From Gammaproteobacteria bacterium (GTDB lineage Bacteria; Pseudomonadota; Gammaproteobacteria; Pseudomonadales; Azotimanducaceae_A), in the NCBI GenBank assembly GCA_012960755.1, contig DUAT01000148.1:1-14552 (forward strand): a stretch of 14,552 nucleotides of DNA. Direction: 5' to 3'. Both the position numbers and the translations under genes were made by a program. The notes under the pieces are model-generated. The model saw only the letters and a program-made list of their open reading frames with translations, did not search any database and was not told the DNA's origin. This document shows positions 7,341 to 14,552 of the stretch, piece by piece (the stretch's first letter is position 1; every line of letters starts with the position of its first letter).

Positions 7341-8831
7341 TTAGCGCCGCCAAATTTCCAGCGCGTTGTGACTGGGAATATCCCAAATCCTGCGGCCTGA
7401 ATGTTCCGCTGTCTCATACCTTTCGAAGAATGATTCCATCGCGTCAGTCAACTGGACTTGTTGCGGCTCACTCGGTGGTGGAACCGAAAACCGCTCTCCC
7501 AAAGGATGATTGAGGTCATACCAGAAGTCCCTGGGTGGGTCGTCTTGATTCTTCTGATAGTAACGAACCAGTTTCCAGCGTCCGTTATGTACCATTCGGG
7601 CATTTCCAAGTTCTGCATGCTGAAAATCTCGGAAGGAGGTCAATCGCTCGCCCCTGAGCAATGGCAGCAGGCTTTTCCCGGGTCCGTCATAGTCTGCCAG
7701 GTCTATGCTGGCCCCCGCCAACTCGGTCAGTGTAGGAAACAGATCGTAAAGATTTACGAATTCGTTACGAACCTGGCCCGCTGCAACCAGACGTTCCGGA
7801 CCATAAATGATAAGGGGTATGTCGATAGAGTCCTGGTAGAGGTTCTGAGGGATTGTCGAGTTGCCCTTGCCGTATAGACCATATTGTCCGGTCTGATGAC
7901 CGTGATCAGACGTAAAGACAATGAGTGTGTTGTTTAGAAGATCCCGTCCTTCGAGCGCATCTAGCAAACGCCCAACCTGCTCATCCACCAGGGTTACTGC
8001 AGCCAGGTATTGCGCGAGTTTCTCTACGTGATCAGCGACTGGCGCGCTTACGTTGCCGGAACTACGAAGATTCGACGTATCACCAGGCGCGGCAATCTCG
8101 CGCGCGACTTGCCGATATTGTGACACCAGTCGTTCTGGCAATCCTTCAAACGGAAAGTGAGGCTCGACAAAATTGATGAAAGCCGCAAATGGCCTCTCGC
8201 CAGGTTCGTCTATAAAAGCCACGGTTGATTCCGCGAGAAATCGTGCCTGGACTCCGGTGTGGGTAGTAGCTGACCCGTCTTTCGAGAAATGCACGGTCCC
8301 GGAATGTTGATACTGATTAACCCAGTTTGTTTTACGTTCGTCGTAAGTCAGCCACCGATCAAAACCTCGAACAGGTATCCAACCGTGAGTATCCGCATGC
8401 CATTTACCAAAGAGCCCAACGCGATATCCGCTGTCCGACAATACTTCAGAGAGCAGACGTTCTTTCTCGAGCCAGTTTTTTTGGCCGCTATCTTTATCTG
8501 ACAGGAAGTCATGCACGCCATGCTGTGATGCTGTGCGCCCGGTATAGAAACTCGCTCTGGCTGCAGAACACACCGGCGTGGGAGCAATGGCCTGATCAAA
8601 CCTCACGCCCTGGTCGGCCAGGTAGCCGATGTTAGGCGTAGTGATACGGTTGTCATACTCCCCCAGGCTCCATCGTCCCTGATCATCAGTCATGATCACG
8701 ATTATATTAGGTAAAGACGAGTTACCGGATGCCATCAACAGGTTAGAGAGGAACAGGATGATGAAACCACTAAACGCTCGTATTTGAATGAGTTTGAGTC
8801 TCGAGAGGGTTGCAACCTGGAAAATCGACAT
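7341..8831 (-). CDS. exported sulfatase with CxAxR active-site motif
   Basis: A 496-residue formylglycine sulfatase. An N-terminal hydrophobic helix (about 20-33, ending LLMASG) is a signal peptide or anchor, so the enzyme should be periplasmic. TDDQG (48-52) supplies metal ligands. The active-site sequence is C88-S-A-A-R followed by ASFYTG, the less common CxAxR form in place of CxPxR. GKWHADTHG and FTSDHGHQTGQYGL are further sulfatase motifs, and the C-terminal MVHNGRWKLVRYY strand completes the fold. Length is typical. It resembles the choline-sulfatase/heparan-like branch more than arylsulfatase A, but the substrate is not determinable. It lies 90 bases behind phoD on the same strand and may be co-transcribed with it. 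The start has no strong ribosome site; the complete signal region supports it. Confidence 0.92.
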   Translation of the reverse strand: MSIFQVATLSRLKLIQIRAFSGFIILFLSNLLMASGNSSLPNIIVIMTDDQGRWSLGEYDNRITTPNIGYLADQGVRFDQAIAPTPVCSAARASFYTGRTASQHGVHDFLSDKDSGQKNWLEKERLLSEVLSDSGYRVGLFGKWHADTHGWIPVRGFDRWLTYDERKTNWVNQYQHSGTVHFSKDGSATTHTGVQARFLAESTVAFIDEPGERPFAAFINFVEPHFPFEGLPERLVSQYRQVAREIAAPGDTSNLRSSGNVSAPVADHVEKLAQYLAAVTLVDEQVGRLLDALEGRDLLNNTLIVFTSDHGHQTGQYGLYGKGNSTIPQNLYQDSIDIPLIIYGPERLVAAGQVRNEFVNLYDLFPTLTELAGASIDLADYDGPGKSLLPLLRGERLTSFRDFQHAELGNARMVHNGRWKLVRYYQKNQDDPPRDFWYDLNHPLGERFSVPPPSEPQQVQLTDAMESFFERYETAEHSGRRIWDIPSHNALEIWRR

Positions 8832-8921
8832 AGCAATCGCCGCAAATGGATAATTGCTACCTATAGTGCCAGAAAGTGCTAACGGTGTATTTCCTGTTTT
8901 AGTGCACGGTGAATGAGGCGA

Positions 8922-10448
8922 TCAGGAAGATCTTCTTATGCCAGGCTCTCCATTGGTGACATTGAATGTCGCCAGATCGTGCGCAGTCGAGTCATTGTTG
9001 CTCTTATCATCTACTGCACGTAAGGTCGTCGTCCAGGTTCTTTTGTTTACTTCGTGCAACAAGTAACCCCGCTTGCCTCCATCGTAGAAGAGAACCTGGG
9101 GATTGTGGTCCAGATTCTCGGTGATCGGCTGTGAAAGTGGTACCGGCCAGTTGGCCGATATCGATGAACTAATGAATTCCACCACGGGAATCCGATCAAC
9201 TTCCTGCTTGGCGAGCGCGCCGTCGAGCGCCCAAAATGAATGCACGTCGCCGCTCAGCACAATTGGATGACCTGATTTCGCCTTACTGATCGCCTGAACA
9301 ATACGCTCACGGTTCGCCGGATAGGCATCCCAGGCACCAATGTAACCATATTGTTTACCCTCTACCTGGAGATGAAATGGCAGAAACGGCACGGAAGAGG
9401 CCATTACGTTCCACGCTGCTCTGTTCTTCACCAAACTTTCGTGCAGCCACTGTTCCTGCTGGTCTCCCAGCATGGTTCGATCTTCAGGAAACAGTTCGTC
9501 GCAACGTTCCCGGTAGTTACCGAAACCAAAAGCCGTATCCAGATTGTCCGTGCAGAGATCTTTTTTGTCCCGAAACTGCCTGGTATCGAGCAGATTGATC
9601 TGCATCAGGTCTCCAAACTGAATCAGGCGGTGGAGGCTGAAATGATTATCACCAGCTACGCCATAACCTCGCACAGGCATGTGTTCGTACCACGCCTGAT
9701 AGGCAGCCGCACGTTTCGCGAACCCAGCCGGATCCATGTCCTCAATCGCGTCATGATTATCAATCACCGTAAAAAAAGGCAAAGCGGCATGAGCGCGTTG
9801 TAGATGTCGATCGGTTTTGTAGAGCGCATGTCGTCGACGGTAGTCCGCTAGGGTGCTTGGCGCATTTTCCCGATCGTGTTTTCTAAATGTTTCACCGAAC
9901 GAGGTGTCGTAAATATAGTCACCCAGGTGAATCACGAAATCTGGCCTATCCGAGATCATGTGTTCATAAGCGACAAAATAACCATGCGTATAATTTTGGC
10001 AGGAACAAGTGATGAACCTAACCGACTCGGTATGACTATCCTTGTAAGGTAGCGTTTTAGTGCGCCCAATCTGAGACTTGTGTGTTGCAGCGGTAAAGCG
10101 ATACCAGTACTCGCGGCTCGACTCTAAGTCTTGAACATCTACATGCACGGAATGTGCAAGAGCAGGCTGCGCCAATAATTCGCCTCGCTGAATAATGCGT
10201 GACATTTTAGCATCCAGCGATAACTCCCATTGAACTGGAACACTAAACGACTCCATACCACCCGCTGCTTTTGAGGGCTCGGGTGCGAGCCGGCTCCATA
10301 AGACCACTGAGCTTTCCGTCACATCGCCAGAGGCAATGCCAAGGGTGAATGGATTGACTGAAAATTCAATATTATGTGCGAGTGGAGCTTTTATCTGGGT
10401 GGCGGTTATGCCCAAGAGCGCCTGTAGTAAAAATCCCCTCCTATTCAT
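8922..10448 (-). CDS. phoD: PhoD-family alkaline phosphatase/phosphodiesterase, Tat-exported
   Basis: A 508-residue PhoD-like enzyme with the N-terminal beta-sandwich domain (PFTLGIASGDVTESSVVLWSR, about 33-53) and a C-terminal metallophosphatase domain. Metal ligands seen are C150 in TCSCQNY, D177 in HLGDYIYD, D230-N231-H232-D233 (where most relatives have DDHE), and GDVHSFW near the end. PhoD enzymes use Fe/Ca to cleave phosphomono- and diesters in the periplasm. The N-terminus MNRRGFLLQ is a twin-arginine signal. A longer frame opens at 10469, but AAGGGAG lies five bases before the ATG at 10448, which also places RR at residues 3-4, so I choose 10448. The upstream gap to the deaminase gene is 147 bases and presumably carries a promoter. 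With GdpD it suggests organic phosphate scavenging. Confidence 0.92.
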   Translation of the reverse strand: MNRRGFLLQALLGITATQIKAPLAHNIEFSVNPFTLGIASGDVTESSVVLWSRLAPEPSKAAGGMESFSVPVQWELSLDAKMSRIIQRGELLAQPALAHSVHVDVQDLESSREYWYRFTAATHKSQIGRTKTLPYKDSHTESVRFITCSCQNYTHGYFVAYEHMISDRPDFVIHLGDYIYDTSFGETFRKHDRENAPSTLADYRRRHALYKTDRHLQRAHAALPFFTVIDNHDAIEDMDPAGFAKRAAAYQAWYEHMPVRGYGVAGDNHFSLHRLIQFGDLMQINLLDTRQFRDKKDLCTDNLDTAFGFGNYRERCDELFPEDRTMLGDQQEQWLHESLVKNRAAWNVMASSVPFLPFHLQVEGKQYGYIGAWDAYPANRERIVQAISKAKSGHPIVLSGDVHSFWALDGALAKQEVDRIPVVEFISSSISANWPVPLSQPITENLDHNPQVLFYDGGKRGYLLHEVNKRTWTTTLRAVDDKSNNDSTAHDLATFNVTNGEPGIRRSS

Positions 10449-10453
10449 TTTCA

Positions 10454-10460
10454 CTCCCTT
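10454..10460 (-). promoter_or_regulatory. ribosome binding site that fixes the phoD start
   Basis: On the minus strand AAGGGAG is followed by TGAAA and then ATG at 10448. Its strength and spacing favour this start over the in-frame ATG at 10469, which has no such element. Confidence 0.7.
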
Positions 10461-10595
10461 AATGGTCATTACGATGATCCAGAAATCCTCTCTTATGCAA
10501 TCCCGTTACTTTGTTCCATAGGCGCTGACGACGTACAGGCATTGTTATGTGTATGGCAAAGGTCGACTCAATTCCTGCGGCCTATATAAGTAGTC

Positions 10596-12026
10596 CTACT
10601 CCTTCAAGCCTTGAGCTAATGCGGCTTGGATTTTCGCACCAAGTTCACTGGCTTGTAATCGAACGCGATCAGTATCAATCGTGAGTATTTCTCTTTTTTT
10701 CATAAGAACCCGACCCTCGACAATCACGCTTTCTACATCCTGTTCGTCGGTGACATAGACAAGATGAGAGATGACGTCATAGGTCGGAAGGTGATGCACA
10801 TCATCAAATGACACGAGGATCATGTCTGCTCGCTTGCCGATCTCCAGGCTGCCAATCTCACCAGCGAGTCCGATAGCGGAAGCACCGTCGCGCGTCGCCA
10901 TGGCGAGAACCTTGCTAGCAGGCAACACCTCCGGATTCATGTTACTAACCTTCTGAAGTAAGGCAGCGAGTCGCATTTCTTCCCACATATCGAGATCATT
11001 ATTGCTCGCGGCACCATCGGTGCCGAGACCAACTTTGACGCCCGCCTCAAGCATCGCGCTCACTGGTGACACGCCCGCTGCGGTCTTCATGTTGGATGTG
11101 GGATTATATATAACACCAACCTTACGTTCTGCGAGCACTTCGATGTCGGCTGCATTTGGCCAGACCATATGCGCTGCAATCGTCGGCCCATCCAGGAATC
11201 CGATCGACTCAAGCAAGCTAACGCTGGTCATGTCATAAGTGTCCTTGGTGTACTTCAGTTCGAAAGGCGATTCCGACACATGAATGCTGATGGGGACACC
11301 CAGGTCACGAGCGGCCTCTCGCGTTGATTTTAGTTGTTCTGGACTCAACGTGTAGATTGCGTGTGGTCCGAAAATAGGCGTGATGCGATTATTACGATTC
11401 TGCCAGCGCTTAATGAAAGCTCTGCCTTTGGTCAGCGAATCAACAGCGCTCTGCGCACCCGGGCTTGGTTGATCTATCACCGTCGCGGAGACCAATGCTC
11501 GCATCCCGCAGGATTCAACTACTTCGGCGATCGTATCCGGGTAGTAATACATATCGACAAAAGTCGTTGTACCGCCACGAATCATCTCCCAGCAGGCTAG
11601 TTCTGTGCCAATGCGAACGAACGGCTCATCAACAAAAGCGACTTCAGCAGGAAAGATATAATCATTTAACCATTCGAACAGTGACAGGTCATCTGCGATA
11701 CCACGCAACAGCGTCATAGCAGCATGAGAATGCCCGTTGATCAGCCCGGGTAAAACAATCCGGTTGCCGCCTCCTAGCACCTGCGTTGCCTGATAGCGCA
11801 AACGAATATCTTCGGTGGCCCCTATGTCGATGATAAGGCCATCGTTAACCGCTATCGCGCCACTGTTTATGATGCTGTTTGTTGCGTCCATGCTGACGAT
11901 GTAATCCCCTTCGACAATCAGGTCAATCTGTTGGCGCTCGCCAACTGGATTTTCTAATTGAGCGGCGCTACAACTCACCAACGTGAGCAAAAGCACAAGG
12001 GTAGAAGAGATGGGGTGGTTTTTCAC
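10596..12026 (-). CDS. mtaD: lipoprotein amidohydrolase of the MTA/SAH deaminase (MtaD) family
   Basis: A 476-residue amidohydrolase resembling 5-methylthioadenosine/S-adenosylhomocysteine deaminases, which convert the 6-amino purine to 6-oxo and release ammonia. Metal and catalytic residues are all visible: H99 and H101 (NGHSHAAM), H249 with E252 (SIHVSE), H286 (AAHMV) and D337 (GLGTDGAASNNDLDM), plus the PHAIYT substrate loop (221-226). Unusually it starts with a lipoprotein signal: hydrophobic VLLLTLVSC with lipobox L-V-S-C19, so the enzyme should be anchored in the periplasm, whereas typical MtaD is cytoplasmic. The start is GTG at 12026, with AAGG (12037-12034) seven bases upstream on the minus strand. 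It is divergent from the adenosylhomocysteinase-like gene with 179 bases between. Other amidohydrolase substrates (guanine, N-alkyl adenines, S-triazines) remain possible. Confidence 0.85.
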   Translation of the reverse strand: MKNHPISSTLVLLLTLVSCSAAQLENPVGERQQIDLIVEGDYIVSMDATNSIINSGAIAVNDGLIIDIGATEDIRLRYQATQVLGGGNRIVLPGLINGHSHAAMTLLRGIADDLSLFEWLNDYIFPAEVAFVDEPFVRIGTELACWEMIRGGTTTFVDMYYYPDTIAEVVESCGMRALVSATVIDQPSPGAQSAVDSLTKGRAFIKRWQNRNNRITPIFGPHAIYTLSPEQLKSTREAARDLGVPISIHVSESPFELKYTKDTYDMTSVSLLESIGFLDGPTIAAHMVWPNAADIEVLAERKVGVIYNPTSNMKTAAGVSPVSAMLEAGVKVGLGTDGAASNNDLDMWEEMRLAALLQKVSNMNPEVLPASKVLAMATRDGASAIGLAGEIGSLEIGKRADMILVSFDDVHHLPTYDVISHLVYVTDEQDVESVIVEGRVLMKKREILTIDTDRVRLQASELGAKIQAALAQGLKE

Positions 12027-12191
12027 AGCATGACCTTATTTCAAGAATCCGAAATCATTATATAGTCTGCCAGATTCTCACGTTGAACGGAGCACCGCAT
12101 CTAATGGATTTTTGGCAGTCTACGCGGTTCTTCCAGATGGCGACCGTTACCACAGTACTGTTAACATATTCAGTCTCTTTAGAATTTCGAC

Positions 12192-12197
12192 AAGGGG
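12192..12197 (+). promoter_or_regulatory. ribosome binding site that fixes the adenosylhomocysteinase-like start
   Basis: AAGGGG lies eight bases before ATG 12206. The open frame begins at 12083, but its extra 41 residues are unlike the family and include no good signal peptide, so 12206 is preferred. The interval 12027-12205 holds the divergent control region; I saw no convincing promoter boxes or SAH riboswitch in it. Confidence 0.6.
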
Positions 12198-12205
12198 CCT
12201 GCAGT

Positions 12206-13405
12206 ATGTCAATTTCAAATTACAAGATCGCCGACACCAATTTTAGCGGGCAGGGAATGGATCGAATCGCCTGGGCACGTGGCAACATGCCGATTCTTCG
12301 GGGGATCAAGGAACGCTTCGCTGTAGAGAGACCATTCGACGGATTCAAGATTGGTATTTGTCTGCACGTAGAGGCCAAGACTGGTGTATGGCTGGAGGCG
12401 CTGCAAGCCGGTGGTGCAGAAATAGCCATAACCGGCAGCCCAGGTACTACTCAGGATGAAGTGGCGGCGGCGATGGTCACAGAATATGGCATCAATGTCT
12501 TTAGCTGGCGTTCTGAAACCTACGATGAACACATCGAGAACGCGATTAGTGTGTTGGAAACCCAGCCTGATTTGATCGCGGACAATGGTGCGGATTTGCA
12601 CCACTTATTGTATGAAGGCGACCGCTTCAACGCTCTCAGGAAATCTATTGTTGGTGCTACCGAAGAGACCACGACAGGTGCAAATCGATTGCGGGAAGAA
12701 ATTCAGCAGCCGGATTTTTCTACGCTTGTTATCAATGACACACTGGCCAAACGTATTGTCGAGAACCGCTATGGTGTAGGGATCTCTGTGGTTGACGGAA
12801 TTATGCGGAGCACCAATCTGCTGCTTGGTGGCAAGAAAATTGCCGTTATCGGCTATGGATACTGTGGCCTGGGCGTTGCCCATCGACTTCGTGGCACAGG
12901 AGCCCATGTTACTGTTGTCGATAAAGATCCGTTGACGCAGTTGGAGGCTCATCTCGAGGGCTTCAATACAGCGGCGCTGGAGGACGCTATTGCCGTGGCT
13001 GACCTCGTGGTGACTGTAACTGGCCGACAAGGGGTGCTTTCCGCTGAACATTTTGAAAAGATGCAGGACGGCGTCATCCTCTGTAACGCTGGTCACTTCG
13101 AATTTGAAATGGATATTGCCTCACTGCGTTCAATGGCCAAAGAAGTTCGTAGCCTGCGCCCGAACATCGATTGCTACACCCTGGCCTCCGGTAAGGAAAT
13201 TTTCCTACTGGCCCGGGGTAACCCAATTAATCTTGCGGCGGGAGATGGCAACCCGATAGAAGTCATGGACCTAGGCCTGGCCCTACAGTCCTTGAGCCTG
13301 GAATATACCGTCAAGCATGGTGATCAGTTGAGTAAGCTACCACAGACAGTGCCCTATGAGATTGAAACTGCGGTGGCAAAGGCAGCACTTGCTGCCTGGG
13401 CCTAA
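12206..13405 (+). CDS. ahcY: adenosylhomocysteinase-like NAD-dependent hydrolase with altered substrate pocket
   Basis: A 399-residue member of the S-adenosylhomocysteine hydrolase family, of the short type lacking the approximately 40-residue insertion. Kept features: H54 (human H55), E154 in EETTTG (E156), N177-D178 and K182 (N181, D182, K186), GYGYCG at 216-221 for NAD, acidic D239 (E243) and H297 in GHF (H301). Changed features, aligned by eye to human AHCY: T57 is E56, E59 is K58, D131 is N127, D190 is E186, E341 is R337, R343 is N339, and H353 is N349. T57, E59 and H353 contact adenosine. The C-terminal tail carrying the NAD-contacting Lys and Tyr of the partner subunit is also absent, as the protein ends AALAAWA. 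The fold and NAD chemistry appear intact but the substrate is probably not plain SAH. It is divergent from the MTA/SAH deaminase and followed by a strong hairpin. Confidence 0.85.
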   Translation: MSISNYKIADTNFSGQGMDRIAWARGNMPILRGIKERFAVERPFDGFKIGICLHVEAKTGVWLEALQAGGAEIAITGSPGTTQDEVAAAMVTEYGINVFSWRSETYDEHIENAISVLETQPDLIADNGADLHHLLYEGDRFNALRKSIVGATEETTTGANRLREEIQQPDFSTLVINDTLAKRIVENRYGVGISVVDGIMRSTNLLLGGKKIAVIGYGYCGLGVAHRLRGTGAHVTVVDKDPLTQLEAHLEGFNTAALEDAIAVADLVVTVTGRQGVLSAEHFEKMQDGVILCNAGHFEFEMDIASLRSMAKEVRSLRPNIDCYTLASGKEIFLLARGNPINLAAGDGNPIEVMDLGLALQSLSLEYTVKHGDQLSKLPQTVPYEIETAVAKAALAAWA

Positions 13406-13435
13406 CCGTCTGATTACATCATATAAATCGATAGC

Positions 13436-13474
13436 CCTATCGCCTAGCATTCGGTCCCAATGTTAGGCGATAGG
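13436..13474. terminator. 16-bp perfect hairpin downstream of the adenosylhomocysteinase-like gene
   Basis: The arms 13436-13451 and 13459-13474 pair over 16 bases with one G-U pair and a 7-base loop CGGTCCC. It starts 30 bases after the stop codon, the right place for a transcript end, but no uridine tract follows, so it may instead protect the 3' end of the mRNA, act as a bidirectional pause, or be a mobile palindrome. The bases 13475-13758 contain no gene that I can support; they hold the leader of the receptor gene. Confidence 0.5.
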
Positions 13475-13609
13475 TAATAGAGGCGCCGAGGAGTTTGTCT
13501 TTGCCGAGCAAAAACCGTCAGGACTCATGACAATCCTCGCTCGGACATTAACAGAGATCCACCCGCGAAGAGAATCTAAGCAAGGGGTACGGTCAAAAAC
13601 GTTAGCAAT

Positions 13610-13633
13610 AAATAGTTACTTTAAGTAATATTT
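13610..13633. promoter_or_regulatory. inverted repeat in the TonB receptor leader, candidate operator
   Basis: TTACTT (13616-13621) and AAGTAA (13623-13628) are perfect inverse copies around a single T. They extend by AAATA/TATTT, with one unpaired G at 13615. The site lies about 125 bases before the receptor start, in AT-rich DNA, and could bind a dimeric regulator. I could not identify which, and no convincing -35/-10 pair was found next to it. Confidence 0.25.
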
Positions 13634-13758
13634 GGTAGACAAGCTTTATATAGATAACCAAGTTGGCGCGGTACTATTTCAAGGAACCTCAACTACGTGT
13701 ATTTGTGCTAACTCATCGGTTATCCGGATCCTGATTTTATAAGTTAAGGGGAAACATA

Positions 13759-14552
13759 ATGCACACATATACACTGAGGAAAATAGCTCCTAAGAATATA
13801 TTGGTAGGAGTTCTCGCTCTACTGTTGACTACAGGCACACAAGCAGAAGAACAGTGGCTTGAGGAAATTGTAGTAACCGCGCAAAAGAGAGACGAAAATA
13901 TTCAAGACGTGCCTTTTTCTATCACCCAGTTGAGCGGGGATCGACTGAATGCCCGCTTTGCTGGCGGTGGCGATATTCTTCAACTCGCCAGTGCTGTACC
14001 AAACCTGCATATCGAATCATCCAACGGACGCCTTGCGCCGCGTTTTTATCTTAGAGGTCTCGGCAATGCGGACTTTACCCCAGCGGCATCACAACCGGTC
14101 TCCGTTGTTTTCGACGAGGTACCCATGGAGAAATCCGGGCTGAAGGGCTTCCCTGTCTTCGATATGGCAAATATAGAAGTCGCCCGGGGGCCCCAGGGCA
14201 CCCTCTTCGGCCGTAATACCACGGCAGGTATCGTGCATATCAAATCGGCACGTCCTACCGAGGAATACCAAGGCTATGCCAGGCTTACCGCTGGCGAGCT
14301 GGGTACCATCAATGCCGAAGGTGCAATCAGTGGCACGCTGGTGGATGGTAAACTACTGGGACGCTTCTCCTTTATGAATCAGAACCGCGATGATTGGATA
14401 GACAACCCTATCCTCGATACCGAACTGGGCGGCCATGATATCAGGGGCGCTCGTGCACAGTTGCTGTGGACACCTAGAGAAGATCTAACCGTGTGGCTCA
14501 TGCACCAGCGTCAGGACTCAGAAGGCGCGGTAAGCATGTTCCGTGGCAATGT
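13759..14552 (+). CDS. TonB-dependent outer-membrane receptor (N-terminal part, runs off the window)
   Basis: The frame is open from ATG 13759 to the window end, giving 264 codons of what is usually a 700-900 residue protein. A signal peptide (residues 1 to about 29, NILVGVLALLLTTGTQA) is followed by a TonB box (EEIVVTAQKR) and a complete plug domain: DVPFSITQLSGDRL, the LRGLG strand, VSVVFDEVP and IEVARGPQGTLFGRNTTAG. The first barrel strands (GYARLTAGELGT and onward) then begin. It belongs to the large TonB receptor class with the VTAQKR box, common in marine gammaproteobacteria and often used for carbohydrates, nucleoside-like or aromatic ligands; the ligand cannot be told from this part. 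AAGGGG at 13746-13751 is seven bases before the start. It follows the adenosylhomocysteinase-like gene after 353 bases with a hairpin between, so it is probably transcribed separately. Confidence 0.92.
   Translation, partial: MHTYTLRKIAPKNILVGVLALLLTTGTQAEEQWLEEIVVTAQKRDENIQDVPFSITQLSGDRLNARFAGGGDILQLASAVPNLHIESSNGRLAPRFYLRGLGNADFTPAASQPVSVVFDEVPMEKSGLKGFPVFDMANIEVARGPQGTLFGRNTTAGIVHIKSARPTEEYQGYARLTAGELGTINAEGAISGTLVDGKLLGRFSFMNQNRDDWIDNPILDTELGGHDIRGARAQLLWTPREDLTVWLMHQRQDSEGAVSMFRGN

Noticed and set aside
12083..12205. 41-residue N-terminal extension of the adenosylhomocysteinase-like protein
   Set aside because: A strong ribosome site precedes ATG 12206, and the extension is neither a good signal peptide nor family-like.
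12027..12205. SAH riboswitch upstream of the adenosylhomocysteinase-like gene
   Set aside because: I looked for the conserved SAH-riboswitch core and pairing and did not see it; the ribosome site stands alone.
1..14552. CRISPR array, tRNA or rRNA genes
   Set aside because: No regularly spaced repeats and no recognisable tRNA or rRNA sequence were seen on either strand by eye.

Overview
The window looks like chromosomal DNA of a Gram-negative, probably marine gammaproteobacterium. The support is a TonB-dependent receptor, exported lipoproteins, a Tat-exported PhoD, Shine-Dalgarno led genes and moderate GC. The assignment is inferred from protein flavour only. Genes are loosely spaced, mixed in strand and interrupted by decayed fragments, so this reads as an accessory or catabolic region rather than a core operon.

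Layout. 1-1429: a minus-strand purine nucleoside phosphorylase/MTAP-family gene, followed by a short secreted protein that is only the C-terminal half of a DUF1524/GmrSD-type HNH nuclease. The two are bracketed by two copies of a C-rich repeat that can form a G-quadruplex on the minus strand. 1684-3231: a lipoprotein sulfatase (CxPxR motif). 3261-4700 (minus): a TsgA-like MFS transporter followed, in the same frame after its TGA, by the C-terminal scrap of another sulfatase. 4884-6980 (plus): an isopenicillin-N-synthase-like Fe(II)/2-oxoglutarate oxygenase, a truncated IS91-family transposase remnant abutting it, and a glycerophosphodiester phosphodiesterase. 6981-7340: about 360 bases with no convincing gene. 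7341-12026 (minus): an exported sulfatase (CxAxR motif), a Tat-exported PhoD phosphatase/phosphodiesterase and a lipoprotein amidohydrolase of the methylthioadenosine/S-adenosylhomocysteine (MTA/SAH) deaminase family. 12206-13405 (plus): an adenosylhomocysteinase-like protein divergent from the deaminase. 13759-14552 (plus): the N-terminal part of a TonB-dependent receptor that runs off the window.

How the genes may work together. Sulfatases, PhoD and GdpD together suggest cleavage of sulfate and phosphate esters taken from the environment, with the TonB receptor and MFS carrier as transport partners. The most interesting group is the deaminase and its divergent adenosylhomocysteinase-like neighbour. 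In the latter, every adenine-pocket position I could align to human AHCY (T57, E59, H353) and the catalytic D131 and D190 are substituted, while the NAD-binding glycine motif, K186, E156, H55 and H301 are kept. Next to a deaminase this suggests hydrolysis of a deaminated (inosyl) or otherwise modified thioether nucleoside, resembling the deaminase plus S-inosylhomocysteine hydrolase route known from Methanocaldococcus. The phosphorylase at the other end has Asn where 6-amino-specific enzymes have Asp, which also fits 6-oxopurines. This pathway is a hypothesis, not something the sequence proves.
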